A DNA stretch of 62,088 bases from Stygiobacter electus (GTDB lineage Bacteria; Bacteroidota; Ignavibacteria; Ignavibacteriales; Melioribacteraceae). Shown here one piece after another: positions 36,435 through 45,720 of the stretch (its first letter is position 1; every line of letters begins with the position of its first letter). A program made the position numbers and the translations under genes. The DNA is taken from NCBI GenBank assembly GCA_029210465.1, contig JARGDL010000005.1, forward strand, positions 85,366 through 147,453, in the 5' to 3' direction. The notes beneath the pieces are model-generated. The model was not told the DNA's origin. It did no database searches and saw only the letters and a list, made by a program, of their open reading frames with translations.

Positions 36435-37970
36435 TTACTTCGCTAAAATTAATTTACTAGTAATATTAACATTATCACCAACTAATCTACAAAAATAAAT
36501 TCCGCTGGATAACTCAGAACTCTGAGCTCTGAACTCAGTTGTGTAAATGCCAGCTTTTTTATAATCATTGACTAATGTAGTAATTTCTTTTCCAAGAGCA
36601 TCATAAATTTTAATAGAAATAAAACCATCTTTTGGTAATTCATATTTAATTTTTGTAGTAGGATTAAAAGGATTAGGATAATTAGAAATACTAAATTTGT
36701 CTGGTAATTCTTTATCAAGAGAAACAAAGTTTTTATTATCTTCATTTTTGTATAATTGACCATAAACAGAAACCCATTGAGGATCAGAGTAAGTATTTTC
36801 AATAGTATAAAATTGGCGGACATCATAATTTAATAAATCATATTGCTTGAAATTAGCTAATAAATAATCAGGATCTTCAAATTGTTGAACACCTCTACCA
36901 ACTTCACCAATTAAAGTTTCATTACTCCAAATACCATTTTTGAAAACTTTTCTGTAAATCTTATAAACAACATTTGGATTAACATTATCAGTCCAATAAA
37001 TTACAATAGGCGAATTAACAACCGTACTAATTTGAACATCTTTACCAACATTAGAGGGTTTACCAATAAAATAAGCAGTGTAAGTGTAATTAGAAGAAGG
37101 ATAAAAAGTTGTGTTAGGATTGGTACTTCCATCATTCCAATTAGAGAAAGAATAATCAATACCATTAAAAGTATGGCTTTGAGCAGAAACAGAAATAGGA
37201 TTAGCTTCAACAACGGGGGTAGAATTAGTTGGTGAAATAAGAGAATTGCCATTTACATTAATTACGCCACCATTACCAACATTAATAAAACTATTTTGAA
37301 ATGTGGGGTAACAGATTTTTTTAAGGTCAGCTACTAAAGTTGCTCCATTATCACCACTTTGAACTGTGTATGAATAATCACGAGATGTTGCACCAGGTAA
37401 TTGAGTATTATTTCTTTGCCAATAACTATTGTTTGTCCCGCTAGCATTCCAAATTCTATCATAGCCTGCACCGTCATTTTGGTCAATTGCCCCAACAGAA
37501 ATATTTTCACCAATTAATTTTATTGTATTTGAACCACTTGGTACTGTTGAACCATCAACATTAATGATACCACCACCAAAAATATTGGCAACAAATAATT
37601 TGTATTTAACATAAAAATTTACAGTCTGATTTGCTAAATATTTTGACGACCCATCAACAAATTCTTCCCATAATTCAATTCTCCATGATTTTATTCCTGC
37701 AGTTGTTTCTATTGGTTGAAAAGGATAATTATTTCTTGTTTGAAAAGAGCCAACATCGGTGTATAGTTTAATCAACCATGCCTTATGGTACCTTGATTCG
37801 GTTGCTATTGCATTAAAATTTACTGACACCGCAATTTTATCTGAACTTTTAACATTACTTACAGTAATACCTTCTGTTGGATGAGTAAACCATATTGATT
37901 GTGATTTTGAAATAGGATTAAAAATAAAGAGAAAGATAATTACATAGAATAATTTTTTAATGATAAACAT
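36435..37970 (-). CDS. Secreted protein with C-terminal sorting domain
   Basis: 511 residues. A signal peptide (MFIIKKLFYVIIFLFIFNPISKSQ) is followed by beta-rich modules. One has the divergent InlB-repeat look ('GGGIINVDGSTVPSGSN..' and 'YSFSNWNDGSTNPNTTFYP', 'TYTAYF') and another is Fn3-like ('VYKIYRKVFKNGIW'). The end is a sorting domain with 'YPNPFNPTTKIKYELP', 'KIYDALGKEITTLV' and 'SSGIYFCRLVG', the same type as in the Kelch protein at 4775. It is probably surface-exposed or secreted; no catalytic motif is visible. It lies inside the segment bounded by the direct repeats. Confidence 0.85.
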   Translation of the reverse strand: MFIIKKLFYVIIFLFIFNPISKSQSIWFTHPTEGITVSNVKSSDKIAVSVNFNAIATESRYHKAWLIKLYTDVGSFQTRNNYPFQPIETTAGIKSWRIELWEEFVDGSSKYLANQTVNFYVKYKLFVANIFGGGIINVDGSTVPSGSNTIKLIGENISVGAIDQNDGAGYDRIWNASGTNNSYWQRNNTQLPGATSRDYSYTVQSGDNGATLVADLKKICYPTFQNSFINVGNGGVINVNGNSLISPTNSTPVVEANPISVSAQSHTFNGIDYSFSNWNDGSTNPNTTFYPSSNYTYTAYFIGKPSNVGKDVQISTVVNSPIVIYWTDNVNPNVVYKIYRKVFKNGIWSNETLIGEVGRGVQQFEDPDYLLANFKQYDLLNYDVRQFYTIENTYSDPQWVSVYGQLYKNEDNKNFVSLDKELPDKFSISNYPNPFNPTTKIKYELPKDGFISIKIYDALGKEITTLVNDYKKAGIYTTEFRAQSSELSSGIYFCRLVGDNVNITSKLILAK

Positions 37971-38005
37971 TATAACACCTCATTTATTAATTATAAAAAA
38001 TAAAT

Positions 38006-38013
38006 TATCTTTG
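38006..38013 (+). promoter_or_regulatory. Bacteroidota-type -7 box before the candidate ncRNA
   Basis: TATCTTTG matches TAnnTTTG exactly, immediately upstream of a long inverted repeat and opposite in direction to both neighbouring genes. No distinct -33 box is seen. Confidence 0.45.
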
Positions 38014-38113
38014 CGGTGCAAATAAAAAACACCGATACAATACAGTGGATTAGGTGAGCAGCCTTAAATTTTTTATTTGCATTTTAGAGAGGGTGCCGCA
38101 ATCACCCTCTTCT
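38014..38113 (+). ncRNA. Candidate structured small RNA (~100 nt)
   Basis: A closing stem GCAAATAAAAAA (38018-38029) with TTTTTTATTTGC (38069-38080) is perfect over 12 bp. It continues as CACC (38030-38033) with GGTG (38053-38056), leaving a 19-nt apical loop and a 12-nt one-sided bulge. A second hairpin (38088-38110) closes the element. A -7 box stands just upstream on the + strand, while both flanking genes are on the - strand. Read on the - strand instead it would be the 5' leader of the gene at 36435-37970. No known RNA family was recognised. Confidence 0.5.
38088..38113 (+). terminator. Terminator-like hairpin of the candidate ncRNA
   Basis: AGAGGGTG (38088-38095) pairs perfectly with CACCCTCT (38103-38110) around CCGCAAT, followed by the weak T-rich TCTAATT. 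The stem is strong but the U-tract is poor. Confidence 0.5.
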
Positions 38114-38132
38114 AATTATCAACTCTTTCCTC

Positions 38133-39164
38133 CTATTTTAATTTGCCATGTATTATTAAATTCTTTCCTATTGTAAAATCATTTGCGATAAAAAATACAT
38201 CTTTCTCAAATATTACCCCATTTAATATTTGAACTCTATGCCCAGATTCAATTTTATATAATATATTAAAATCAGTACCATTGTAGTGGTTAATACCAAT
38301 TGATGATACTCCTATAAAAAAATCGTTATGACTTTTACCACATAAAAGATAACCATTTATACCGATACCAATGTTATCCTTCCAAAGACTAAGTTGATCA
38401 TTTGAATACTTGTAAATTTTCGATTGACTTTTAACAAATATTTCATCACCAAATTTTATTACATATGTATCATCACCCTTATCAGATAATAATTCTCTTA
38501 ATTCTTTTCCATCCCAACTATATACTTTTGCGTAAAAACCTTTTCGATCATATACAGTCCCACTTAATACTACAACACCATTTTTTTTATCCACAGCTAC
38601 GCTTTCAAAATGTATTACTATATCTGCTATATTTACAAAATCCCATTTGTATCCATTAAAATGCATTATTATACCTTTTGCAGTATCAGCTCCATTACGA
38701 ATATCCTTAAACCCAACACCATAAATATTATTGGGTGAAATACCATCAAAATCTACGATTACAATATTATCAAAATTATTTACTCTATATTCTCCATATA
38801 ATCCCCATTGACCGTAATATCTCCAAATTGTGCTGTTTGTATTTCCAAGCCATACATCATTTTTTGAAGTACCAAATAAAGCTGATGGATTTATCCTTCT
38901 TGGAATTGAATCACAGCTCCACTTAATTCCATTGTAATGCCAAATGCTTGTAGCTGACCAACTACTAGCTCCTACAGCCCAAACATCATTTGCAGCGCTA
39001 CCCCATATCCTATATAAATATAATGACTCTTTCCCAGGATTAATAGTATCCACCGTCCAAGTATAATCTCTTCTACCGGGTTGTGGTTCAGGTTCAGTTG
39101 AATGTTTGCAAGATAAAGAAGTTAAAACAATTAGAAGTGAAGTTAAGATTAAAGCGGGTTTCAT
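38133..39164 (-). CDS. Lipoprotein with propeller-type repeats
   Basis: 343 residues. The lipobox 'VLTSLSC' has Cys19; the next residues 'KHSTEPEPQPG' are a typical tether. The body has repeats such as 'GSAANDVWAVGASSWSATSIWHYNGIKW' and 'GTSKNDVWLGNTNSTIWRY' ('NDVW.G..' motifs), as in beta-propeller lipoproteins of this phylum. No catalytic residues are evident. It may form a unit with the secreted protein downstream, although 162 nt and the RNA candidate lie between. Confidence 0.8.
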   Translation of the reverse strand: MKPALILTSLLIVLTSLSCKHSTEPEPQPGRRDYTWTVDTINPGKESLYLYRIWGSAANDVWAVGASSWSATSIWHYNGIKWSCDSIPRRINPSALFGTSKNDVWLGNTNSTIWRYYGQWGLYGEYRVNNFDNIVIVDFDGISPNNIYGVGFKDIRNGADTAKGIIMHFNGYKWDFVNIADIVIHFESVAVDKKNGVVVLSGTVYDRKGFYAKVYSWDGKELRELLSDKGDDTYVIKFGDEIFVKSQSKIYKYSNDQLSLWKDNIGIGINGYLLCGKSHNDFFIGVSSIGINHYNGTDFNILYKIESGHRVQILNGVIFEKDVFFIANDFTIGKNLIIHGKLK

Positions 39165-39510
39165 TCCCCCTCCTAGTTAAGTTTTTAATTTAACACTGAT
39201 AATATAGTACGTTTTTTTTGTCAAGTGAAAAATAAAAATTGAAAAAATATTTTTTGTTGTAGGGGTTTGATTCATCAAGCCCTTATTTTTTTATAGCTGT
39301 AATTGCGATCCCGACGCAGTCTCAAAAGAAAAGATTGTAGATTGCTTCACTCACTTCGTTCATTCGCAATGACTTGATGAAAATTTTTTATCGGTGAAAA
39401 ACAGTGTTGTCCGTGTCATCTGTGTTCTATCGCTTTAATGTTAAATTAGCTTTTAATGTTTCCAATCAATCCTATCTTCTTTATCTTTAGCCACAAAATT
39501 TTCGGTAGAT
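39165..39510. other. Divergent intergenic region containing repeat copy 2
   Basis: 346 bp between a - strand lipoprotein gene and the + strand parvulin operon. It holds repeat copy 2 (39260-39430) and a TATCTTTA box (39482-39489) 22 nt before the ATG at 39511. No ORF is supported here. Confidence 0.6.
39260..39430 (+). repeat. Dispersed intergenic repeat, copy 2 (171 bp)
   Basis: Direct-orientation copy of 36251-36424. The terminator-like hairpin here has drifted (TAGGGGTTTGAT with ATCAAGCCCTTA) and cannot serve an upstream + strand gene, because none reads into it. This shows the hairpin travels as part of the repeat. Confidence 0.9.
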
Positions 39511-41352
39511 ATGAATATGTTTAAAAATCATTTTGAAATTAAGTCAATCTTTGCTTTTCTATTTCTTTTTTCAATAAGCATAATTGCTCAAGAAGATTAC
39601 GTTGCAAAAGCAAACGGAATTGAAATATCAAAAGAAGAATTCAAAAAGAGATTTGAATTTTCACCACATCCAAGAATAGATAATAATTTTGATTCAACAT
39701 TAACAAAATTAGATTTTCTGAAGACTTTAATTGCTGAAAAACTTTTAGCTAAAGATGCAATAGAAAAACAGCTTGATAAAACAGAAGAATTTCAATCTGC
39801 ATACAAACATATAAGAAATGTGTACTTGCGAGATGCTCTTTACCAAAAAGAAGTTAAAGAGAAAGTCGCTGTACCGGATTCGGAGTATGCAAAAAATAAA
39901 AGCAAAATATTAAAAACAATAAATGCCAAGTTCATTTTTTCAAATGATGAAAAAGAAATTTATGATATTTACAATTCGTTAAAATCTGGAGCAAGTTTCG
40001 ATTCAATTTTAGCAACAAGACCAGAAAACAACGAGCAGAAAAATTCAGACGAAATTACTTTTGGAAAGCTCAATGAAAAAATTGAAAATGATGTTTTTAA
40101 TCTTGCTGTTGGTGAATTTAGTAAACCACTTGAGTTAAAAGAAGGTTGGTATATCTTTAAAGTTTATTCTTTTACTAAAAAAAGTATTCTTGATGAAAAT
40201 GATTTAAAAAAAATAGAACGAATTGTAACTGAAAGATGGGAAAATAAAGTTTATGAAAACTTTTATAAAAGATTTTTTAAAAACACAACCATTAATGCTG
40301 ATAAAGTTTTATTTAACAAACTCTATGAGCTAATAAAAAATTATATTAATGAAAATCAAAAAACATTTATAAAAAAATTTGGGAAATATACTTTATTCGA
40401 ACCCGAACTAAGTAAAATTGAAAAAAGTTTTTCGGATAAAGAATTAAAATCTGTTTTTATAAAATTTTCAAACGAACCAATAACTTTAAAAGATTTTCTA
40501 ATAAACTTAAAAATTGATGGTTTTGAATTTCTTAAAATAGACGACAAACATATTCATTCAAGATTGAATTCAACTGTTTTTCTTTTTATTCAAAATGAAT
40601 TATTAGCTCGTGAAGCTTTAAAACGCGGTTATGACAAATTACCCGATGTTGCATTTGATTTAAAATTATGGAAAGAAAATTTTCTCGCCTCATTAAATAT
40701 GAAAAATGTTTTTAAGAATACAGAAATAAGTGACAATGAAGCATTTGAATTTTTTTCTAAGAATAATAAAATTATAACTCAACCAGAAGAAATTAAAATA
40801 GCAGAAATTTTAACAAATGATTTAGATGTAGTAAAAATTATTTTTGATGAACTTGAAAAAGGTAAAGACTTTAAAGAGCTGGCAATAAAATATTCTATGC
40901 GTGATTCACTTAAACAAAAAGGTTATGAGTTCGATTTTAAGATTCCAAATAGCGAAAGTGAAATATTTAAAGCTGCCGTAAATCTAAAAGTTGGTCAAGT
41001 TTTTGGCCCAATTAAAACTGATGAAGGTTATTCAATTATAAAACTACTTGATAGAAAAACTGGTAAACAAGAAAAGTATGAATCCTTTGAAGAGGCTAAA
41101 AACGATATTAAAAATATTTTAAGAACAGAAAAGATGTACAAAAATTTAGAAAATATAACAGCAAAACTTGCAATTGATAATAAATTAGAATTAAATGAAT
41201 CGGCATTGAAGTCTATAAAAGTCAATTCTATCAACATGATTGTATTTAAAAGATTTGGATTTGGTGGCCAATATATTGCTGTTCCATACCAACCTGATTT
41301 TTCAAGTTGGTTTAAAAAATACGAACAACTTAAAAAAGCTCTTTCTTTATGA
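39511..41352 (+). CDS. Periplasmic parvulin-type peptidyl-prolyl isomerase (SurA/PpiC-like)
   Basis: 613 residues. A signal peptide ('FAFLFLFSISIIAQ') is followed by a SurA-N-like chaperone region ('VAKANGIEISKEEFKKRFE'). Two rotamase-like regions follow: a shortened one (about 130-225, 'LAVGEFSKPLELKEGWYIFKVYS') and a better conserved one (about 425-520, 'IAEILTNDLDVVKIIFDELEKGKDFKELAIKYS', 'LKVGQVFGPIKTDEGYSIIKLLD'). It should help fold outer membrane or secreted proteins. Its stop overlaps the solute-binding protein start by 4 nt (ATGA), placing it at the head of a four-gene signalling operon. Confidence 0.85.
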   Translation: MNMFKNHFEIKSIFAFLFLFSISIIAQEDYVAKANGIEISKEEFKKRFEFSPHPRIDNNFDSTLTKLDFLKTLIAEKLLAKDAIEKQLDKTEEFQSAYKHIRNVYLRDALYQKEVKEKVAVPDSEYAKNKSKILKTINAKFIFSNDEKEIYDIYNSLKSGASFDSILATRPENNEQKNSDEITFGKLNEKIENDVFNLAVGEFSKPLELKEGWYIFKVYSFTKKSILDENDLKKIERIVTERWENKVYENFYKRFFKNTTINADKVLFNKLYELIKNYINENQKTFIKKFGKYTLFEPELSKIEKSFSDKELKSVFIKFSNEPITLKDFLINLKIDGFEFLKIDDKHIHSRLNSTVFLFIQNELLAREALKRGYDKLPDVAFDLKLWKENFLASLNMKNVFKNTEISDNEAFEFFSKNNKIITQPEEIKIAEILTNDLDVVKIIFDELEKGKDFKELAIKYSMRDSLKQKGYEFDFKIPNSESEIFKAAVNLKVGQVFGPIKTDEGYSIIKLLDRKTGKQEKYESFEEAKNDIKNILRTEKMYKNLENITAKLAIDNKLELNESALKSIKVNSINMIVFKRFGFGGQYIAVPYQPDFSSWFKKYEQLKKALSL

Positions 41353-42677
41353 TTGAGAAGCTAAAAAAATATTTTAAAACTTATTACTTCTACATAGCAT
41401 TAATAACAATACTTGCAGTTGCAGTTCTTGGATTTATGTTTTTCTGGGGAAATGGATTGTTCCAACCAGTTAGAATACCAGAGAAAATTTATTATGCTGA
41501 TAATATCTCACCAACTCATAAATTTTTAATAGATAAGTTTAATCAACTTCATAAAGGCAAAATTGAAGTAATTCCAATTGATTTACCGTTCGAAAAATTT
41601 AGCACAAATGAAAGAAAAGAATTGCTTATTAGATATTTAAGAAGCAAAAGTGATAAGATAGATATATTTTCTGTAGATCAAATTTGGATACCTCGCTTTG
41701 CAAAATGGACAGAACCATTAAATAAATTTTTCATAACCCCAGAAAGAGAAAAAATTTTAAACGAAGCAATTAAGGCATGTTATTACAAAAATGATTTAGT
41801 TGCTATGCCACTATATTTTGATATATCTTTTTTATACTACAATGATGAAGAACTAAAAAAGCTCCCAAATTATTCTAATATTAAAAACGAATTAGAAAAT
41901 GGTATAACTTGGGAAAGATTTATTGAATTAGGAAATGAATTAAAAAAATATAATAAACCAGTTTACTTATTCCCAGCTGATAATTATGAAGGATTAATGT
42001 GTAGTTTCTTTGAGTTGCTAGAAAGTCAAAATGCCAAAATATTTGAAGATGATACTGTGAAATTAAATACGAAAGAAGCAATAAAGTCTTTGCAATTATT
42101 AGTAAATTTATTAGACAGTAGGTTAACACCAAGCGAAGTGCTTGAATTTAGAGAAACAGAATGTTATAGAAAATTTGTTTTAGAAAATGGATTTTTCTTG
42201 CGCGGTTGGTCAGGTTTAGATGTTTGGTATAAAAACAATATTGATTCACAAAACATAAGCGATAAATATATACCAACCTTTGTCCCACATTTAAAGGGTA
42301 GAAACTCAACTTCGATAACAGGCGGATGGAATTTAATGCTTTCAAAAAACTCTACAAAAAAAAGCGAAGCTGTTGAATTTATTAAATTTTTATTGTCTGA
42401 GGATTCACAAAAAATTTTATTTGAAAAAGGTGGTTACTTACCCGTAATAAATAAAATTTATAAAGATTCAATTTTTATTAAAAAGAATCCGCTATTTAGT
42501 AAATACAAAAAGATTTTAAATACTGCTGCTTACAGACCATTGCTTGAAAAATACACAAGGGTTTCTGATGTAATAGCTTTTTATCTTAAAGAAGCTCTCC
42601 AAAAAAAATTGAGTGTTAAAGAAGCATTAATTAGCGCCCAAAGAACTATTAATTCAAAAGAAATATTTTTTAGATAA
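41349..42677 (+). CDS. Membrane-tethered family 1 extracellular solute-binding protein
   Basis: 442 residues. Residues 1-17 are basic and cytoplasmic, then one uncleaved-looking helix ('YIALITILAVAVLGFMFFW', about 16-34) anchors a periplasmic two-lobe binding domain. Signatures of sugar-type (MalE/UgpB) binding proteins include 'VDQIWIPRFAKWTEPLNKF', 'AMPLYFDISFLYYNDEELKK', 'TGGWNLMLSKNSTKKSEAVEFIKFL' and 'QKILFEKGGYLPVI'. There is no lipobox and no ABC permease or ATPase nearby. It lies 3 nt before a histidine kinase gene, so it probably acts as that kinase's ligand sensor, not as a transporter component. Confidence 0.85.
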   Translation: MIEKLKKYFKTYYFYIALITILAVAVLGFMFFWGNGLFQPVRIPEKIYYADNISPTHKFLIDKFNQLHKGKIEVIPIDLPFEKFSTNERKELLIRYLRSKSDKIDIFSVDQIWIPRFAKWTEPLNKFFITPEREKILNEAIKACYYKNDLVAMPLYFDISFLYYNDEELKKLPNYSNIKNELENGITWERFIELGNELKKYNKPVYLFPADNYEGLMCSFFELLESQNAKIFEDDTVKLNTKEAIKSLQLLVNLLDSRLTPSEVLEFRETECYRKFVLENGFFLRGWSGLDVWYKNNIDSQNISDKYIPTFVPHLKGRNSTSITGGWNLMLSKNSTKKSEAVEFIKFLLSEDSQKILFEKGGYLPVINKIYKDSIFIKKNPLFSKYKKILNTAAYRPLLEKYTRVSDVIAFYLKEALQKKLSVKEALISAQRTINSKEIFFR

Positions 42678-42680
42678 AAA

Positions 42681-44165
42681 TTGGAAAATAAAAAAAACAG
42701 CTTAATAGAAAATCTTAAACAGTATCATTTCGAGTTTAAACATCTGACTGTTTTATTCGTTGGATTAATTGCACTGCAGCTTGTTTTATCATTTGTGCAC
42801 AAAGCATCTTTAAGAAATTTTGTCGAAAACACGCAAGAATGGTATCAACAGCATTCTGCTGAAAAATTTGCAAATTTAAGTACAACAACACTTGAACTTT
42901 TACTTGAAACAATTCATTTAAATGTAAACTCATCTGAGGCAGATAAAAGAAGGGTCATTCAATTCTTTGATATTATTTTAAATCAACAAGTACTCCAACA
43001 AAATGTGGACGAAATTTGCCTTTTAATTTCATACGAAGATAAAATTTATACAATCGATGATGGTAAAGTTTTATATTCATTTTTTATTACTAAAAAAATA
43101 GAAGAACCCGATGCAACGGAAAGGCATTTAAACGCAGTAAATATTTATAAAAAAATAAAAAAGGATTTAGAACAAAAGGAAGAAATAATAAATATAAAAA
43201 GTGAAAAACAAACGTATCATTTGTTTGTTCCATTTGCACCTCGTGGTGAATTTATGGGTGCATTTTATATGCGTAACACTGCAGATGTTTCTTTTATTCA
43301 AAGAGAAATAGTTTCAAACTATGAAGAGACTTCAATTATATATTCAGCATTGTTTTTACTTGGATTACTTGCAATGTATTACATTTCATCCTACACAGTT
43401 AAAGAAAGAGATGAAGCTCAAAAACTTTTTTTTGAAGAACACGAAAAGTCATTAAAACAAAAAATCGATCATGATAAAGAAGCTCTTTTTACTAAACGAA
43501 TTTATCATACACATCACAAAGCTGAAAAAGTAATGGGTTTTATTAAAGAAGATTTAAGAATGCTTGAACCAAACAACATAAATGAAGTTAAGTATAGAGT
43601 AACAAAGTATTCAAATTTTATTTCGCGCGTTATCTATGATATGAAATGGTATGACCCGCCAATTCAAACTATTAGAAATATTGCTTTTAATACTAACTTA
43701 AATGAAGTAATCAAATTTATAGTTGAAAATATATTTAACCGCACAGCACGTAAAACAGGTTCTTTTGAAATAAAATTAAATCTCGATAAAAATGTTCCAA
43801 TTATTCACATTAATGAATTTGTTATATGGGAAATTTTAGAACCCTTGATCCAAAACAGCATTGATCATAACGGTGATATTAATTTAACAATTAAGATTAC
43901 GACAAAATATTTTAAAGAAGAAAACATTACAAGACTTTATATTGAAGATGACGGCCAAGGCATAGTTGATAAACTTTTAGAAAAAAATGAAAATGGTATT
44001 AAAAAATTGTTTCTTGAAAATGTAACCACAAAAACAAATAATCAATCTTCGGGCTATGGATGTTACATTGCTTATGAAATTTCAAAATTAAGATGTGGCT
44101 GGAATATAGATGTAGAAAATTTGCCAGAAAAGGGTTGTAAATTTACAATTGAAATTCCTCATTAA
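42681..44165 (+). CDS. Sensor histidine kinase with periplasmic domain
   Basis: 494 residues from a TTG at 42681, 3 nt after the previous stop; no ATG precedes the first transmembrane helix. Two helices ('LTVLFVGLIALQLVLSFVH' and 'IIYSALFLLGLLAMYYISSYTV') enclose a ~165-residue periplasmic domain. A coiled coil and an atypical dimerisation region 'RIYHTHHKAEKVMGFIKEDLRML' follow; the phospho-acceptor is probably one of these His residues. The ATPase domain is complete: N box 'LEPLIQNSIDH', G1 'EDDGQGI', G2 'SGYGCYIAYEI'. It should phosphorylate the response regulator encoded 11 nt downstream. Confidence 0.88.
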   Translation: MENKKNSLIENLKQYHFEFKHLTVLFVGLIALQLVLSFVHKASLRNFVENTQEWYQQHSAEKFANLSTTTLELLLETIHLNVNSSEADKRRVIQFFDIILNQQVLQQNVDEICLLISYEDKIYTIDDGKVLYSFFITKKIEEPDATERHLNAVNIYKKIKKDLEQKEEIINIKSEKQTYHLFVPFAPRGEFMGAFYMRNTADVSFIQREIVSNYEETSIIYSALFLLGLLAMYYISSYTVKERDEAQKLFFEEHEKSLKQKIDHDKEALFTKRIYHTHHKAEKVMGFIKEDLRMLEPNNINEVKYRVTKYSNFISRVIYDMKWYDPPIQTIRNIAFNTNLNEVIKFIVENIFNRTARKTGSFEIKLNLDKNVPIIHINEFVIWEILEPLIQNSIDHNGDINLTIKITTKYFKEENITRLYIEDDGQGIVDKLLEKNENGIKKLFLENVTTKTNNQSSGYGCYIAYEISKLRCGWNIDVENLPEKGCKFTIEIPH

Positions 44166-44176
44166 TCGGAGTAAAA

Positions 44177-45631
44177 ATGATTGCAGAAGAAAAAATAAAA
44201 ATCTTACTTATAGAAGATGAAGATTTTGACATGCGTCGTGTCGAAAATACAATTAAACCTTTCAGCGATAAAATTCAAATTGTTGATGTAGTTTCAGATG
44301 GAAAATCTGCAATCGAACTTTTAGAAAAAAGGAAAAACTATTACGATGTAGCAATTATGGATTTTCAAATTGCTGGTGGTTTACGCGGAGAACATTTAAT
44401 TAAAAAACTAAAAGATATTGATACAACATTGCAAATTATAGTCATTACAAAAATGACTATTAATGTTACAGATTACGATTTTGCTCATAATTTAATTGAA
44501 GCTGGGGCGTTTTGGTATTGTACAAAATACCCAGGTGATATTGAAGATTACATTTATCAACCAACTGATTTTATTCTTTCAATTTTTAATGCATTTGAAA
44601 GAAAAAAATTACTCCGTGAAAAACAAAAGCAAAATCAAAAACTTTATAACAATGTCGAAAATATTTTAGCCAGCAAAAAAATTATTGGAATTTCTGAAAT
44701 AGCAAACAAATTAAGAGAACAAACTTTAAAGTTTGCTAATAGTAATGCTCCAATTTTAATTACGGGTTCAAGTGGGACAGGAAAAGAATTAATCGCTTAT
44801 AACCTTCATTATTTAAGCAATAGAAAATTTGAAAATTTTATTCCAATAAATTGCGGTAGTATTCCTGATCAGCTAATTGAAAGTGAATTATTCGGTTATG
44901 AAAAAGGTGCTTTCACTGGTGCAGATAAAGGAAAACCGGGACTATTTGAATTAGCAAACAACGGCACCATTTTTTTAGATGAAGTATCAGAACTTCCACT
45001 CTCTGCACAAGTAAAACTTTTGCGTGTTCTTCAAGATGGTGAAGTTGAAAAAATTGGTAGAACTGAAAAGATAAAAGTTAATGTTAGAATAATTTCGGCT
45101 ACAAATAAAAATCTTGAAAATGAAATAAAAGAGAAAAGATTCAGAGAAGATCTTTACTACAGATTGAATGTTGTCCCTATTTTTGTTCCGCCACTTAAAA
45201 ATAGAAAAGAGGACATACATTATTTAATCGATTATTTTATGAACGAATTTGCAATTGACATGGGTAAAGATGTACCAGTTATAACACAAGATGCTATGAA
45301 ATTTTTAATGAATTATGAATGGCCCGGAAATATTCGTGAACTTAAAAATTTAGTTCAACGATTACTTTTCTTTGAAGAAAAAATAATTGATGAAAACTTA
45401 ATTGAACATGCACTTGGTAAAAAACATAGTGATGAATACACTTACATAGATGGAATTAGTTTTAATTCTCCAGAAGGAATTTTATCATTGAAACAAATGG
45501 AAAAAATGTTTAGAGAAAAATATTTTAATTATGTTCGTCAAAGATCGGAATCTGACAGTGAAGCCGCCAAAAAACTTGGTTTAGCTCCACCAAATTATTA
45601 TCGTATGTGCAAAGAATTAGGACTGAAATAA
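44177..45631 (+). CDS. NtrC-family sigma54 response regulator
   Basis: 484 residues. The receiver domain (about 7-125) keeps the acidic pocket 'EDED', phospho-acceptor Asp62 in 'VAIMDFQ', Thr91 and Lys117. The AAA+ domain has Walker A 'GSSGTGKE', 'GAFTGA' and Walker B 'GTIFLDEVSEL'; a Fis-type helix-turn-helix is at the end ('SEAAKKLGLAPPNYYRMCKEL'). It is complete, so phosphorylation by the upstream kinase should switch on sigma54 promoters. GGAG precedes the ATG. No sigma54 promoter lies in the intergenic regions next to this operon. Confidence 0.94.
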   Translation: MIAEEKIKILLIEDEDFDMRRVENTIKPFSDKIQIVDVVSDGKSAIELLEKRKNYYDVAIMDFQIAGGLRGEHLIKKLKDIDTTLQIIVITKMTINVTDYDFAHNLIEAGAFWYCTKYPGDIEDYIYQPTDFILSIFNAFERKKLLREKQKQNQKLYNNVENILASKKIIGISEIANKLREQTLKFANSNAPILITGSSGTGKELIAYNLHYLSNRKFENFIPINCGSIPDQLIESELFGYEKGAFTGADKGKPGLFELANNGTIFLDEVSELPLSAQVKLLRVLQDGEVEKIGRTEKIKVNVRIISATNKNLENEIKEKRFREDLYYRLNVVPIFVPPLKNRKEDIHYLIDYFMNEFAIDMGKDVPVITQDAMKFLMNYEWPGNIRELKNLVQRLLFFEEKIIDENLIEHALGKKHSDEYTYIDGISFNSPEGILSLKQMEKMFREKYFNYVRQRSESDSEAAKKLGLAPPNYYRMCKELGLK

Positions 45632-45720
45632 TTTACCCTAAAAAGGTTTTAACTTGTTATAACAGCGGATAATCATTTTTTAGTTACAAAATGTACTAAT
45701 CAATTATACTATTTGAGATA

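Noticed and set aside
36251..39430. Composite transposon bounded by the direct repeats
   Set aside because: The repeats encode nothing, the enclosed genes are not transposases, and no target duplication is visible.
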